From: Pleomorphomonas sp. PLEO | Lineage (GTDB): Bacteria > Pseudomonadota > Alphaproteobacteria > Rhizobiales > Pleomorphomonadaceae | NCBI RefSeq assembly: GCF_041320595.1 | Contig: NZ_CP166625.1 | Coordinates: 3,346,001-3,410,000 of the forward strand | Direction: 5' to 3' | DNA length: 64,000 nt | Part shown: one piece after another, positions 18,551 to 27,559 of the stretch | Position numbering within the stretch: the first letter of the stretch is position 1 | Layout of the letters: each line of letters begins with the position of its first letter | The notes under the pieces: generated by a model | Seen by the model: only the letters and a program-made list of their open reading frames with translations | The model's database searches: none | Told to the model about the DNA's origin: nothing | Position numbers and translations under genes: made by a program

Positions 18551-19414
18551 ATGAGTGCCAAGAAGAAGGGTGGCGGTGGCGGCGGACATGGCGGTGCGCC
18601 ATGGGTCATCACTTTCGCCGACCTGATGAGCCTCTTGATGGCGCTCTTCGTGATGATCGTTTCGTTCTCGAACCAGGACGAAGCTAAGCTGAAGGAAGCT
18701 GCCGGCTCGATGCGGGATGCCTTCGGTTATCAGTCGGTACAGCGACCTGCCGGCATGATCGAGCAGAGCGGATTGCCGGAGCGGAAGTACCTGCGCAACG
18801 TCCAGCCGATGTCGCTGTCCGACGCGGTAGAGTTCGCCAGCGACTTCAAAGACCAATACGAGAAGCAGGGGCCGGAGGTAAACACCAACCGGTTCGAGAA
18901 GGCCGCCGAGAGCAAGCCGCGCGACTATCTCACCGCATCCGAATCGCTGCGGCAGGCGCTGCAGGATCTGCCCGATTACGCCGAACTCTCCAAGCAGATT
19001 ATCCTCAATGTCGCCAACGACGGCCTGCATATCTCGATCATCGATCAGGATGGCCGGCCGATGTTTGCTTCGCAATCGAGCGATCCGACCGATCGGATGA
19101 AGATCTTGTTGTCCCGCATTGCTCCGGTCATCCAGCAGATGCCCGGACGGTTGCAGATCATCGGGCACACCGAATCGACCGGTGACATGGCCGTTCCCGG
19201 AGGCGCGGCTTGGGCTCTTTCGGCCAAGCGCGCGCTCTCGACGGCGGAAATCCTCGGCAGCTTTGGCCTCGGCCCGGGCAGCCTCGCGCAGGTGATCGGC
19301 GTTGCCGACAAGGATCCGATGTTTCCCGATGATCCTTTCCTGTCGGGTAACCGCCGGATCGAGCTTGTACTGCTCAAAGAAGCACCGGCGCTGCCAAGCG
19401 ATAGCCCGTTCTAA
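18551..19414 (+). CDS. motB: flagellar stator subunit MotB (OmpA-like peptidoglycan anchor)
   Basis: A 287-residue protein. The N-terminus is a Gly/Lys-rich tail followed by one membrane helix, PWVITFADLMSLLMALFVMI, whose Asp is the expected ion-binding residue. A plug/linker follows, and the C-terminal OmpA-like domain (about 150-280) has the peptidoglycan-binding pattern IIGHTEST, ALSAKRALSTAEIL and NRRIELVLL. GGGCGGCGGG precedes the start. It pairs with the upstream motA. The sodium-type or proton-type specificity cannot be read from this sequence alone. Confidence 0.9.
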   Translation: MSAKKKGGGGGGHGGAPWVITFADLMSLLMALFVMIVSFSNQDEAKLKEAAGSMRDAFGYQSVQRPAGMIEQSGLPERKYLRNVQPMSLSDAVEFASDFKDQYEKQGPEVNTNRFEKAAESKPRDYLTASESLRQALQDLPDYAELSKQIILNVANDGLHISIIDQDGRPMFASQSSDPTDRMKILLSRIAPVIQQMPGRLQIIGHTESTGDMAVPGGAAWALSAKRALSTAEILGSFGLGPGSLAQVIGVADKDPMFPDDPFLSGNRRIELVLLKEAPALPSDSPF

Positions 19415-19485
19415 AAGGTAAACGTAAGGCCGGGACAAGCGAGCCGATGCAGGCTTTGCCGGATTTTGTCCGACAAGGTTCTGCC

Positions 19486-19782
19486 ATGCCCGATCCCAAC
19501 GCGCCGGATACCGACAATCGCCGCCGGGAAGATCGCCATAGGACGCGGCTCAGGGCCGGCATCTTGCGCGGCCGGGATGGCCGGCGCCTCGCCGACTGCG
19601 TAATCCGCGATCGTTCGGCAGGTGGGGCGAAGCTCTATCTTATCGAGGAGCGGCCGCTACCGCTTGAGTTGGAACTGGAGGACGAGGCGGATCATCGACG
19701 TTATGATATCCGTATCATCCGTCGCAAAGGTCCGGAGATTGGGGTCGTCGTGGAGTGCGAGAAGGGAATCCCTTCCGCCTGA
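19486..19782 (+). CDS. PilZ-domain protein, putative c-di-GMP receptor
   Basis: A 98-residue PilZ protein. Both c-di-GMP motifs are present: an Arg-rich RRREDRHRTR stretch (RxxxR) and DRSAGGAKL (DxSxxG). The ATG at 19486 is preferred since AAGG lies at good spacing; an ATG 39 bp upstream in frame is possible. It follows motB by about 70 bp on the same strand, so it may tune the stator in response to c-di-GMP. That link is inferred from position. Confidence 0.8.
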   Translation: MPDPNAPDTDNRRREDRHRTRLRAGILRGRDGRRLADCVIRDRSAGGAKLYLIEERPLPLELELEDEADHRRYDIRIIRRKGPEIGVVVECEKGIPSA

Positions 19783-19895
19783 GGTCGGGAGTCATCGCAA
19801 ACACGGCGAGTTCATCACCAGCCCCTTTTCGTCGCTGTGGCGGAACAATATGCTGGCATCTCAAGCCGATCTCGGAAACAGGCGAGGAGAAGCCG

Positions 19896-20603
19896 ATGAC
19901 TGCGACCCAGACCAAACCGATCGACCTCTACTATTGGCCGACGCCCAATGGCCACAAGATCACCATCATGCTTGAGGAACTGGGCGTTCCCTACAACCTG
20001 CATTTTATCAATATCGGCAAAGGCGACCAGTTTCAGCCAGACTTCCTAACGATTTCGCCCAACAACAAAATGCCGGCTATCGTCGATCCCGAAGGTCCCG
20101 ACGACGAGCCAATCTCGGTGTTCGAGTCGGGCGCCATCCTGCTGTATCTCGGCCGCAAGTTCGGCAAGTTTTATCCCCAGGACGAGCGCGGCCGCGTCGA
20201 AGCGGAGCAGTGGCTGATGTGGCAGATGGGCGGCTTTGGCCCCATGCTCGGCCAGAATCACCATTTCGCAATCTATGCGCCGGAAAAGATTCCCTACGCC
20301 ATCAAGCGCTACCAGGACGAGACGCATCGCCTGTATGGCGTCCTCGAAAAGCAGCTTGCCGGCAAAGACTATATCTGCGGTGACTATTCCATTGTCGACA
20401 TGGCCTGCGTCGGCTGGGCGCGCGGCTGGGAGCGGCAGGCGATCGAGGCAGCTGAATTCCCGAACGTGATGGCCTGGATCGACCGGGTGTCGAACCGGCC
20501 GGCCGTGGTGAAGGCGCTGGCCATCACGGCACCGACGCCGCCGAGCAATCTGGCGGACGACAAGGAGGCGCAGAAGGTGCTGTTCAATCAGCGAGCCCGC
20601 TGA
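19896..20603 (+). CDS. glutathione S-transferase family protein (YghU/YfcG-like)
   Basis: A 235-residue soluble GST. The thioredoxin-like N-terminal domain has LYYWPTPNGHKITIMLEEL, NNKMPAIVDPEG (cis-Pro) and VFESGAILLYLGRKFGKF (the E-S pair that binds glutathione). The helical C-terminal domain contains WLMWQMGGFGPMLGQNHHF, typical of the Nu-class/YghU subfamily, which has disulfide-bond reductase activity. GAGGAGAAGCCG precedes the ATG at 19896; upstream in-frame codons overlap the PilZ gene and are rejected. Confidence 0.88.
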   Translation: MTATQTKPIDLYYWPTPNGHKITIMLEELGVPYNLHFINIGKGDQFQPDFLTISPNNKMPAIVDPEGPDDEPISVFESGAILLYLGRKFGKFYPQDERGRVEAEQWLMWQMGGFGPMLGQNHHFAIYAPEKIPYAIKRYQDETHRLYGVLEKQLAGKDYICGDYSIVDMACVGWARGWERQAIEAAEFPNVMAWIDRVSNRPAVVKALAITAPTPPSNLADDKEAQKVLFNQRAR

Positions 20604-20665
20604 GGGAAGCGCTCGCCGGCAATACCTAATCCTTTCGTATTAATCTTACGATTAAATCTTATATC

Positions 20666-20698
20666 GCCCCGGTGTCGTTTGGACGCCGGGGCTTTTTT
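20666..20698 (+). terminator. rho-independent terminator of the GST gene
   Basis: GCCCCGGTGTC pairs with GACGCCGGGGC (one G-T pair) around GTTTG, followed by TTTTTT. Confidence 0.92.
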
Positions 20699-20846
20699 CT
20701 TTGAAAGTATTATTCCATCCGATATTCAATCACCTGTAGGATATTATTTCCAAATTTATGTATTTTAAGTGTCATTATGAGAAAATACTCCGGCAGGACG
20801 GCGTACTTGTCATATCTGACACTCGTAATGGAGGTCAGGCGCGGCG

Positions 20847-21164
20847 ATGTTGCAAGCCTTCGCGGATATAAAATTACCCTTGAAGCATCTCCGCAATCCC
20901 AACATCAAGGTTGGCGACGGGTGTCGGCACAAACGTGACATGTATTACATAATCTCTGCTGTGCAACATAATAAATACACTTGTGAATGTATCGTTGAGG
21001 ATATGAGCCTCGGCGACTGCAGAGTGAACAACACCGATGGGCTGCTCGTGGTTGGCGAGACGGTGGTGATCAACATTGCCGAGCAGAAGATGTCACTGAA
21101 CGGCATGATGATGTGGGTTCGCGGCAAAGCGGCCGGGCTCTGCTTCAATCTATCGAGCCACTAA
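20847..21164 (+). CDS. divergent PilZ-like protein
   Basis: A 105-residue protein. Its second half fits a PilZ barrel: CIVEDMSLGDCRV (D-M-S-xx-G pattern), then GETVVINIAEQKMSLNGMM and MWVRGKAAGLCFNL. The N-terminal Arg motif needed for c-di-GMP is not clear, so ligand binding is doubtful. GGAGG lies 11 bp upstream of the ATG. The surrounding DNA (20700-20850 and 21170-21410) is AT-rich intergenic sequence. Confidence 0.6.
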   Translation: MLQAFADIKLPLKHLRNPNIKVGDGCRHKRDMYYIISAVQHNKYTCECIVEDMSLGDCRVNNTDGLLVVGETVVINIAEQKMSLNGMMMWVRGKAAGLCFNLSSH

Positions 21165-21417
21165 TCTCCATCGTGGTTTCCATATGGTTTAGAGCTGCCG
21201 GCGGTGTGTCGAAACCGGCAACGTAGATTCCCGCGAAAACGGCGGAATCGATGGTTTATTTCTCCTTTACATAACCTTCCGTTCAGTTTTTGTTTGGCGA
21301 TTGTTAAGTCTGCAATTTAATCTGCTTTTTAATCAATTGGCGCAGCATGATGACATCTTCTGAAAACGAAGACACGAGGCAAAAGACCTCGAACAATACA
21401 CAACAGGGAATGTCATT

Positions 21418-21684
21418 ATGGCCCGTCTTGAATTGAATTCGACCGATCAAATGGCTGGCGGCGCCGGTGCCACCAGCGATGTCCTCTACGAACTCGGCGT
21501 GATGTATGCCGTTGGCCGCGACGTGAAGCAGAACCTCATCGAAGCTCACAAGTGGTTCAATATCGCCGCTTTCCGCGGATCTGAGAGTGCCGCCCGTTAT
21601 CGCCGAGAACTTGCCTTTGAGATGTCGATGTCCGATATCGCCGCGGCCCAGCGCGAAGCGCGCGAGTGGATTTCGCTGCATTGA
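21418..21684 (+). CDS. small Sel1-repeat protein
   Basis: An 88-residue protein with one clear Sel1-like repeat: DVLYELGVMYAVGRDVKQN then LIEAHKWFNIAAFRGSESA. Sel1 repeats form helical protein-binding surfaces. The C-terminus is a helix ending in AQREAREWISLH. CAACAGGG precedes the ATG. Proteins of this size are common in Hyphomicrobiales and their role is unknown. A hairpin follows. Confidence 0.78.
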   Translation: MARLELNSTDQMAGGAGATSDVLYELGVMYAVGRDVKQNLIEAHKWFNIAAFRGSESAARYRRELAFEMSMSDIAAAQREAREWISLH

Positions 21685-21757
21685 TTGACGCGGCTGGCCC
21701 CGGAACGGGCCTCGCGGCAAGAAATGGAAAACGCGCGCCCAAAAGATCGGGCAACTG

Positions 21758-21791
21758 ACGGCGGTTCTTCCTGGGGGAAGGGCCGCCGTTT
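21758..21791 (+). terminator. terminator-like hairpin after the Sel1 gene
   Basis: ACGGCGG (21758-21764) pairs with CCGCCGT (21783-21789), with an inner CTTCC/GGAAG stem, followed by TTTC. Confidence 0.65.
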
Positions 21792-21871
21792 CGTATTGAT
21801 GAGGTGGTGAAAGGCAGGACAGGACGGACAAGCTATGCTATGGCCGGGCAAATCAGCTAGGGGACCCGCCT

Positions 21872-22549
21872 ATGGACAAGTCGTTCATCGCCCGAGAGAC
21901 CGCCCGCCTTCTTCTGGAGGTCGAGGCCATCCAGTTCAATCCGGAAAAGCCATACATCTTCACGTCCGGCTGGGCGAGCCCGGTGTATACTGACTGCCGC
22001 AAGCTCATCTCCTTCCCGCGTCTGCGCAAGCGGCTGATGGCTTTCGCCGAAGAAGTCATCCTCTCGGAGATCGGAGCCGAATCGCTCGACGCGGTGGCCG
22101 GCGGCGAGACGGCTGGTATTCCCTTTGCGGCCTGGCTGTCCGATCGGCTGGAATTGCCGATGCTCTACGTGCGCAAGAAGCCGAAGGGCTTTGGCCGCAA
22201 TGCCCAGATCGAGGGCGACGTCAAGGAAGGCGCCCGTGCCATCTTGGTCGAGGATCTTGCCTCCGACGGTCGTTCCAAGCTGATCTTCACCAAGGCTATG
22301 CGCGACGCCGGCCTCAAGGTGAGCCACGCTTTCGTCGTTTTCCACTACGGCATCTTCCCGTCGTCGACCGAGGTGCTGGCCGCCGATGGCATCACGCTGC
22401 ATGCGCTTGCCACATGGTGGGACGTTCTGGCCGAAGCCAAGGCCTCGAACCGCTTCCCAGCGGCGATGCTGGCCGAGGTGGAGAAGTTCCTGCACGCCCC
22501 GGCCGACTGGTCGGCTGCCCATGGGGGCAGGGCATCCTTCGAGAGCTGA
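21872..22549 (+). CDS. pyrE: orotate phosphoribosyltransferase
   Basis: A 225-residue PyrE that makes OMP from orotate and PRPP in pyrimidine synthesis. Motifs seen are [52 protein letters not shown] (flexible catalytic loop) and the PRPP-binding [14 protein letters not shown]. The start ATG at 21872 follows a GGGGACCC site. The Ser-rich short C-terminal tail is as in alphaproteobacterial homologues. It stands alone, convergent with arsC. Confidence 0.93.
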   Translation: MDKSFIARETARLLLEVEAIQFNPEKPYIFTSGWASPVYTDCRKLISFPRLRKRLMAFAEEVILSEIGAESLDAVAGGETAGIPFAAWLSDRLELPMLYVRKKPKGFGRNAQIEGDVKEGARAILVEDLASDGRSKLIFTKAMRDAGLKVSHAFVVFHYGIFPSSTEVLAADGITLHALATWWDVLAEAKASNRFPAAMLAEVEKFLHAPADWSAAHGGRASFES

Positions 22550-22624
22550 TGGAGGTGGGACAGGCCGAGAAGCCCGTCCCAAGCTGGAAACCCTGGGTGC
22601 TACGCGCTTGGAGCGGCCACAGCT

Positions 22625-23056
22625 TTACCCAATCCGCCTGCCCGCGGCATCGATCACCAGTTCGCCATCCTCCTTGGCGAAGGGGCCAGGCGGCAAGCGG
22701 TCGAGAAGGTCGAGCACCTTCTCGCTCGGCCGGCAAAGGGCGGTGCCCTTGGCTGTAACCACGATCGGCCGCTCGACGAGAACAGGGTGGGCGATCATCG
22801 CCTCGATGATGTCTTCGTCGGGGACCGAGGGATCGGTGAGCCCGAGTTCGACGGCCGGCGATTTCTTAACCCGCAGCGCGTCACGCGGGCTGATCCCGGC
22901 GGCGGCGAACAAGGCGAGAAGCTGCGGCTTGGTCCAGCCTGTCTTGAGGTACTCGACGACCGTTGGCGCGTAGCCGGCGGCCTCCACCATACGAACGACG
23001 TTGCGCGACGTGCCGCAGTCGGGGTTGTGGAAGATGACGATGTCGGTGACAGGCAT
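22625..23056 (-). CDS. arsC: glutaredoxin-dependent arsenate reductase ArsC-type
   Basis: A 143-residue ArsC/Spx-fold protein with the catalytic motif IFHNPDCGTSRNV and the Arg-containing region RPIVVTAKGTALCRPSE. It reduces arsenate to arsenite with glutathione and glutaredoxin. The core chromosome gene lies just left of the island, divergent from the dusA relic. No other ars gene is nearby, so it may be a housekeeping ArsC-like reductase. Confidence 0.88.
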   Translation of the reverse strand: MPVTDIVIFHNPDCGTSRNVVRMVEAAGYAPTVVEYLKTGWTKPQLLALFAAAGISPRDALRVKKSPAVELGLTDPSVPDEDIIEAMIAHPVLVERPIVVTAKGTALCRPSEKVLDLLDRLPPGPFAKEDGELVIDAAGRRIG

Positions 23057-23204
23057 GCGAACCTCCTTGGATTGCCTCCTTTATAGCTAGTGCGGCGTCA
23101 GCGGAAACGATTTGCCGTCCCTCTCGTCCTTTTGAACTCGTCTCTCCCTCGTCTTTTTGAGACTTTTGGCTTATGGGAGCGGAAACCAATGCGATAAGGA
23201 CACC

Positions 23205-23273
23205 ATGAGCCACTACGCCGCCCCCGTCTTTGCCGTGGCCCCCATGCTCGATTGGACGGCACAGCATGAATAA
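23205..23273 (+). pseudogene. dusA: severed 5' end of dusA (22 codons) at the left end of the island
   Basis: The frame MSHYAAPVFAVAPMLDWT is the normal N-terminus of DusA. It continues only four foreign residues and stops at 23271-23273. The rest of dusA is at 47830-48792. AGGACACC precedes the ATG, so this is the original start with its own upstream promoter region (23057-23204). It shows where the element entered. Confidence 0.9.
23244..23259 (+). repeat. attL core
   Basis: ATGCTCGATTGGACGG lies in the dusA relic and is repeated exactly at 47845-47860. The match extends leftward imperfectly: TTTGCCGTGGCCCCC here against TTTGCCGTAGCACCG at the right end, with three differences. Confidence 0.88.
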
Positions 23274-23454
23274 GTACATAAAATCAATATTATATGCTTT
23301 TCCCGGCACTATGTTGTGAGCTTGTTGTAAAATCGCCCAGTCCCCCCATGGGTACCACCCCATTTGGGAGCAAGGGGCTCCTCCGCTTGGTCTTCAACCT
23401 GAACAGTTGCTTGGGCTTACCACGAGCCCGCACGACATGGACAGGAGCCCAACC

Positions 23455-23859
23455 ATGCCACAGATCATCGGCGGCTGCAGTCTCTCCCGCGCCTTCATCG
23501 ACGTCTGCATCAATGCCGGGCGAACGACGTCGAGGATCGAGAACATCAAGCCCGCCGTCGCCCAATGGCTCGGAACCCTAAAGCCTACTGCTCTCATCGT
23601 CTTCGAAGCGACCAGCGGATGTGACGGAATCCTCATTGAAGCCCTCGATGAAGGCAAAATCGCCTATGCCCACGTCAATCCACGTCAGGCACGCGAGTTT
23701 GCCCCCACACTCGGCGTTCTTGCCAAGACGGACAAGGTCGTCGCCCGCGTCCTGGCCCAGATGGGGCAGCGCCTGCCGCTCACCCTCACGGTGCCACAAG
23801 AGCCCGACAGAGATCGTGTCCCTTGGCGTGGTGTAGCTGGCGCTGCTGGTCACCGTTAA
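23455..23859 (+). pseudogene. IS110-family transposase, N-terminal fragment
   Basis: The frame from the ATG at 23455 encodes the DEDD-type N-terminal catalytic region of an IS110 transposase, seen in FIDVCINAGR, LIVFEATSGCDGILIEAL, AYAHVNPRQAREFA and LAKTDKVVARVLAQMGQRL. Homology ends near 23811, where the IS256 terminal repeat begins, so the frame continues only as nonsense to 23859. The C-terminal half is absent from the window. The remnant predates the IS256 insertion. Confidence 0.8.
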
Positions 23860-23880
23860 GTTCGGCTCGGGCCTGCTTGA

Positions 23881-24353
23881 TCAGTTTGTCACTGCCGGCA
23901 AGCTGACGAAGGGATCATTGCCCATCTGCGCGATGGTTTCCAGCGTCATGTATCTAGCGCGTAGGACGGCCCATTCGTCGTTTTGTTCCAGCAGCAAGGC
24001 CCCGACGAGACGAACGATCGCTTCGTCATTTGGGAAGATGCCAACCACTTCGGTGCGTCGCTTGATCTCGCCGTTTAGCCGCTCGATCGGGTTGGTGCTA
24101 TGCAGCTTCGCCCGGTGTTCTTTCGGAAAGGTCATGTAGGCCAGCACATCCTCTTCGGCGTCATCCATGATCGTGGCCAGTTTCGGGACTTTGGGACGGA
24201 TCTGGTCGGCAACGGCACGCCATTGGGTACTGGCGGCCTCGGCGGTCTCCTGAGCAAAGGCCGTGGCGATGAAGGCAGAGACGACGCGGCGACCGCTCCT
24301 GCCGGCATGGGCCAGCACGTTGCGCATGAAGTGGACTCGGCAGCGTTGCCAGG
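23881..24353 (-). pseudogene. IS256 transposase copy 1, C-terminal part
   Basis: This encodes the last about 155 residues of an IS256 (mutator-type DDE) transposase: [19 protein letters not shown], then [20 protein letters not shown] with the catalytic Glu region, then [18 protein letters not shown]. The matching N-terminal part is 27560-28294. The join is the 8-bp target duplication of the IS66 element. The amino-acid sequence is close to that of the intact copy at 42097-43296. Confidence 0.88.
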
Positions 24354-24457
24354 GTACCCCTCCGGAGAAGGCCGCCTTGTGAGTTTGGATTGTTGCGAAG
24401 AATCTCCGGCTGTTTTGATCCGGCAGTAGTGCCGGCATTAATGCTGGAGAGGCTGTT

Positions 24458-24856
24458 GTGGTTGGAGATGAGGTTTTCACCCGGCGCCGACGCTGGACGT
24501 GGGACGAGAAGCGGGCCGTTGTCGCGTAGGCTATGTCGACGGGCAACGTGCTTGGGGTAGCAAAGCAACACGGCATCCAAGCCCAGCAAATCTACTGCTG
24601 GCGGGATCGGCTTGCGAGCGCAAGAGACGCTGCAGAGTTCGTGGCTGTTTCGCTTGCCTCAGACAGTTTGGCCCTTCCGGCTCCGGATGGTGTGCCGTCC
24701 GAAGAGCCGGCCGATTGTCAGATGGGTTCCGGCAGCGGATTGGGTGAACGGGTGGAGATTGCGGTCGGGGACAGGCTGGTCATCAGGCTGACGTCCAGTT
24801 CGAACGCGGACTTCCTGGTACAGGTCGTGGCCGGCCTGATGGGGTGCCGGTTGTGA
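24458..24856 (+). pseudogene. tnpA: IS66 tnpA with in-frame TAG
   Basis: The frame from about 24458 (GTG) reads RRRRWTWDEKRAVVA, then TAG at 24527-24529, then AMSTGNVLGVAKQHGI and WRDRL, the helix-turn-helix of IS66 TnpA. The TAG falls where the family usually has an acidic residue (GAG to TAG is one change). An ATG six bases after the stop could restart a 107-residue product lacking the first helices. tnpA is required for IS66 transposition in studied members, so this copy may be immobile. Confidence 0.78.
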
Positions 24857-25200
24857 TCCCGATGCCGGCCGGCGTGAAGGTGTGGCTGGCGACGGGCCAT
24901 ACGGATATGCGCAAAGGGTTTGCCGGGCTGTCGCTCCAGGTTCAGGAGATCCTGCGCCTCGATCCGTTTAGCGGCCACGTATTCGTGTTCCGTGGACGTC
25001 GGGGCGATCGTCTGAAGGTGCTCTGGCATGATGGCCAAGGGGCCTGCCTGTTCATGAAGCGTCTGGAACAAGGGCGGTTTCTGTGGCCGTCCGTCGCCGA
25101 TGGCGTGGTGACGATCAGCGTTGGCCAACTCGGCTATCTTCTCGAAGGCATCGACTGGCGGAACCCGCAGAAGGTGTGGCGGCCCAGCCGGGCCGGGTAA
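24853..25200 (+). CDS. tnpB: IS66 accessory protein TnpB
   Basis: A 115-residue TnpB of IS66 with the family signature PAGVKVWLATGHTDMRKGF and then HVFVFRGRRGDRLKVLWHDG. The GTG at 24853 overlaps the tnpA stop (GTGA), as is usual in this family. An alternative GTG nine bases upstream is in frame. It is needed for efficient transposition; its exact action is not known. Confidence 0.9.
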   Translation: MIPMPAGVKVWLATGHTDMRKGFAGLSLQVQEILRLDPFSGHVFVFRGRRGDRLKVLWHDGQGACLFMKRLEQGRFLWPSVADGVVTISVGQLGYLLEGIDWRNPQKVWRPSRAG

Positions 25201-25255
25201 GCGGATGGGGCTAAAATTATTGGTCAACGCACTGTTTTTGTGATTCAATCTGGCC

Positions 25256-26908
25256 ATGGAAGACGACTTGGCCACGCCCGGGGATGACATCGACGCGCTG
25301 AAGGCGGCGCTCCGTATTGCACGGGCTGAAGCCGAGCATGCGGCTGCGGAACTCGCCGCCGAACGAGCCCGGCGGAGCGAAGATCAGGCCCTGATCGCCC
25401 ATCTCAAACTGACCATCGAGAAGCTTAAGCACGACAAGTACGGCCCCCATTCGGAGCGGACTGTCCGCCTTCTCGATCAGTTGGAACTGCAACTGGCTGA
25501 TCTTGAGGCTGCGGCGACGGAAGACGAACTGGCAGCCGAAGCGAGTGCCAGGCGCACGACGACGGTGTCGTCCTTTGCACGCCAGCGGCCCTCGCACCGG
25601 CCGTTCCCTGCCCATTTGCCGCGCGAGCGTGTCATCGTGCCCGGTCCGACGAACTGTTCCTGTTGTGGTAGCAATCGGCTGCGCAAGCTGGGCGAAGACA
25701 TCACCCAGACGCTGGAGGTCATCCCCCGTCAGTGGAAAGTGGTCGAGACGGTCCGCGAGAAGTTCACCTGCCGCGACTGCGAAGCCATCAGTCAGGCGCC
25801 GGCGCCGTTTCATGTCATCCCGCGCGGGCATGTCGGGCCGAACCTGCTGGCGATGATCCTGTTCGAGAAGTTCGGTCAGCATCAGCCGCTCAACCGGCAG
25901 AGCGAGCGTTACGCCCGCGAGGGTGTCGCTCTCAGCCTGTCGACGTTGGCCGATCATGTCGGAGCGGCGGCCTTCGTTCTGAAGCCCTTGTTCGAGCGGT
26001 TGGAATCCCATGTGTTCACTGCCGAGCGACTGCATGGCGATGACACCACGGTGCCTGTTCTGGCCAAGGGCAAGACGATCACCGGGCGGATGTGGACCTA
26101 CGTGCGGGATGATCGCCCCTTCGGCGGTCCCGAACCGCCGGCAGCCGTGTTCTATTACTCGCGGGATCGTGCCGGGGAGCATCCGGAGGCGCATCTTGCA
26201 GGCTATAGCGGCCTATTCCAGGCGGATGCCTATGGTGGGTATGCCGGGCTCTATGCTCCAGACCGTAAACCAGGCCCGTTGCTGGAGGCGGCCTGCTGGG
26301 TTCATGCACGACGTCCGTTCTTCCTGATGGCCGACATCGAGGCGGCGGCGCGCCGGAAGGTCCAGTCCAAAGGCCGGGTGGCGCCGGTTGTCTCGCCGAT
26401 CGCTCTCGAAGTCATCAGGCGGATCGATGCCCTATTTGCCATCGAGCGGGATATCAATGGCAAGCCAGCCGAGGAACGACTGTCAGCTCGCCAGCAACTG
26501 AGCCGACCGCTTGTCGACGATCTCCATGACTACATGGCGGCGGAGCGCGCCAAGCTCTCGCGCGGCAGCGAAGTTGCCAAAGCCATCGACTACGTGCTCA
26601 AGCGCTGGCCTGCCTTCACGCGCTTTCTCTCCGATGGCCGGGTTTGCCTCAGCAATAACGCCGCCGAACGCGCGTTGCGTGGCCTCGCCCTTAGCAGGAA
26701 GTCGTGGCTGTTCGCAGGTTCCGACCGAGGCGGGACCCGTGCTGCCATGATGACCAGTCTCATCGTGACCGCCAAGATGAACGACATCGATCCACAAGCT
26801 TGGCTCGCCGATGTCCTTGCCCGGATTGCCGAACTGCCGCAGGGCCATATCGGCGAGCTTCTGCCGTGGAATTGGAAAGCCTCCACCGAGGAGCCCCTGG
26901 CAGCATGA
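25256..26908 (+). CDS. tnpC: IS66 transposase TnpC
   Basis: A 550-residue DDE transposase of IS66. The N-terminal coiled region (about 1-95) is followed by a zinc-ribbon motif with CSCCGSNRLRKLGEDI and CRDCEA. The catalytic core has LHGDDTTVPV (first Asp), YSGLFQADAYGGYAGLY (second Asp) and LSNNAAERALRG (Glu). The C-terminus ends with the IS66 C-terminal domain (PEDIxPWxW-like LLPWNWK). It appears intact. Confidence 0.93.
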   Translation: MEDDLATPGDDIDALKAALRIARAEAEHAAAELAAERARRSEDQALIAHLKLTIEKLKHDKYGPHSERTVRLLDQLELQLADLEAAATEDELAAEASARRTTTVSSFARQRPSHRPFPAHLPRERVIVPGPTNCSCCGSNRLRKLGEDITQTLEVIPRQWKVVETVREKFTCRDCEAISQAPAPFHVIPRGHVGPNLLAMILFEKFGQHQPLNRQSERYAREGVALSLSTLADHVGAAAFVLKPLFERLESHVFTAERLHGDDTTVPVLAKGKTITGRMWTYVRDDRPFGGPEPPAAVFYYSRDRAGEHPEAHLAGYSGLFQADAYGGYAGLYAPDRKPGPLLEAACWVHARRPFFLMADIEAAARRKVQSKGRVAPVVSPIALEVIRRIDALFAIERDINGKPAEERLSARQQLSRPLVDDLHDYMAAERAKLSRGSEVAKAIDYVLKRWPAFTRFLSDGRVCLSNNAAERALRGLALSRKSWLFAGSDRGGTRAAMMTSLIVTAKMNDIDPQAWLADVLARIAELPQGHIGELLPWNWKASTEEPLAA

Positions 26909-27519
26909 CGCGCTCACCGAGATCGACAGGCACGGCCACTTCCGTTGCAAGATTGAAGGTTGTGCTCGACGACGTCGAGCCTCAAGTCATGCGGCGGCTG
27001 GATGTGCCGCTCAACATTCGCCTCGATCGGCTGCACGAGGCGCTGCAGGCCGCCATCGGCTGGTCCAACAGCCATCTCTACGAACTGGTCTTCAAAGGTG
27101 TCGGCTTCGGCCTTCCCGACGACGGCTGGGGCGACGGTCCAATGGATGCCCGCAAGGCGAGGCTCATCGACATCGTTGAGGATACCGGCGCCAAGTCGTT
27201 CAAATATCTCTACGACTTCGGCGATGGCTGGGAGCACTCGATCAAGATCGAGAAGATCATGCCGGCGATCGATGGCGTCTCCTATCCTTGCCTGATCGAA
27301 GCCTCAGGAGCCTGCCCGCCCGAGGACAGTGGCGGTCCATGGGGATTCATGGAAGCGCGACAAGCACTTGCCGATCCTAACCACGAGCGCCACCAGGAAA
27401 TCCGCGAATGGTGGGGCATCGAAACCTACGACCCAGCCGCCGTGGACATCCCAGCCATTGAAGCGTCCCTCGAAAAACTCGCCAAACGATGGACACCAAG
27501 GCGAAGAGCCCCGAAATAA
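26905..27519 (+). CDS. plasmid pRiA4b ORF-3 family protein, IS66 passenger
   Basis: A 204-residue protein of the PF07929 type. Family features are [57 protein letters not shown] and [11 protein letters not shown]. The ATG overlaps the tnpC stop (ATGA). The family is widespread next to IS66 and on plasmids, with no established function. Here it is clearly inside the IS, before the right inverted repeat. Confidence 0.85.
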   Translation: MTRSPRSTGTATSVARLKVVLDDVEPQVMRRLDVPLNIRLDRLHEALQAAIGWSNSHLYELVFKGVGFGLPDDGWGDGPMDARKARLIDIVEDTGAKSFKYLYDFGDGWEHSIKIEKIMPAIDGVSYPCLIEASGACPPEDSGGPWGFMEARQALADPNHERHQEIREWWGIETYDPAAVDIPAIEASLEKLAKRWTPRRRAPK

Positions 27520-27559
27520 GCGCGAACAATCGCCTCTGCGGCCTTCGGCGGAGGGTTAC

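Larger units (their letters stand above)
24354..27559 (+). mobile_element. IS66-family element (3206 bp) inside IS256 copy 1
   Basis: The left end GTACCCCTCCGGAGAAGGCC and the right end, read as reverse complement, GTAACCCTCCGCCGAAGGCC are imperfect inverted repeats of IS66 type. The 8-bp direct repeat TTGCCAGG flanks it at 24346-24353 and 27560-27567, the size expected for IS66. Joining across one copy restores the IS256 transposase frame. It carries tnpA (broken), tnpB, tnpC and a pRiA4b ORF-3-like passenger gene. Confidence 0.92.
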
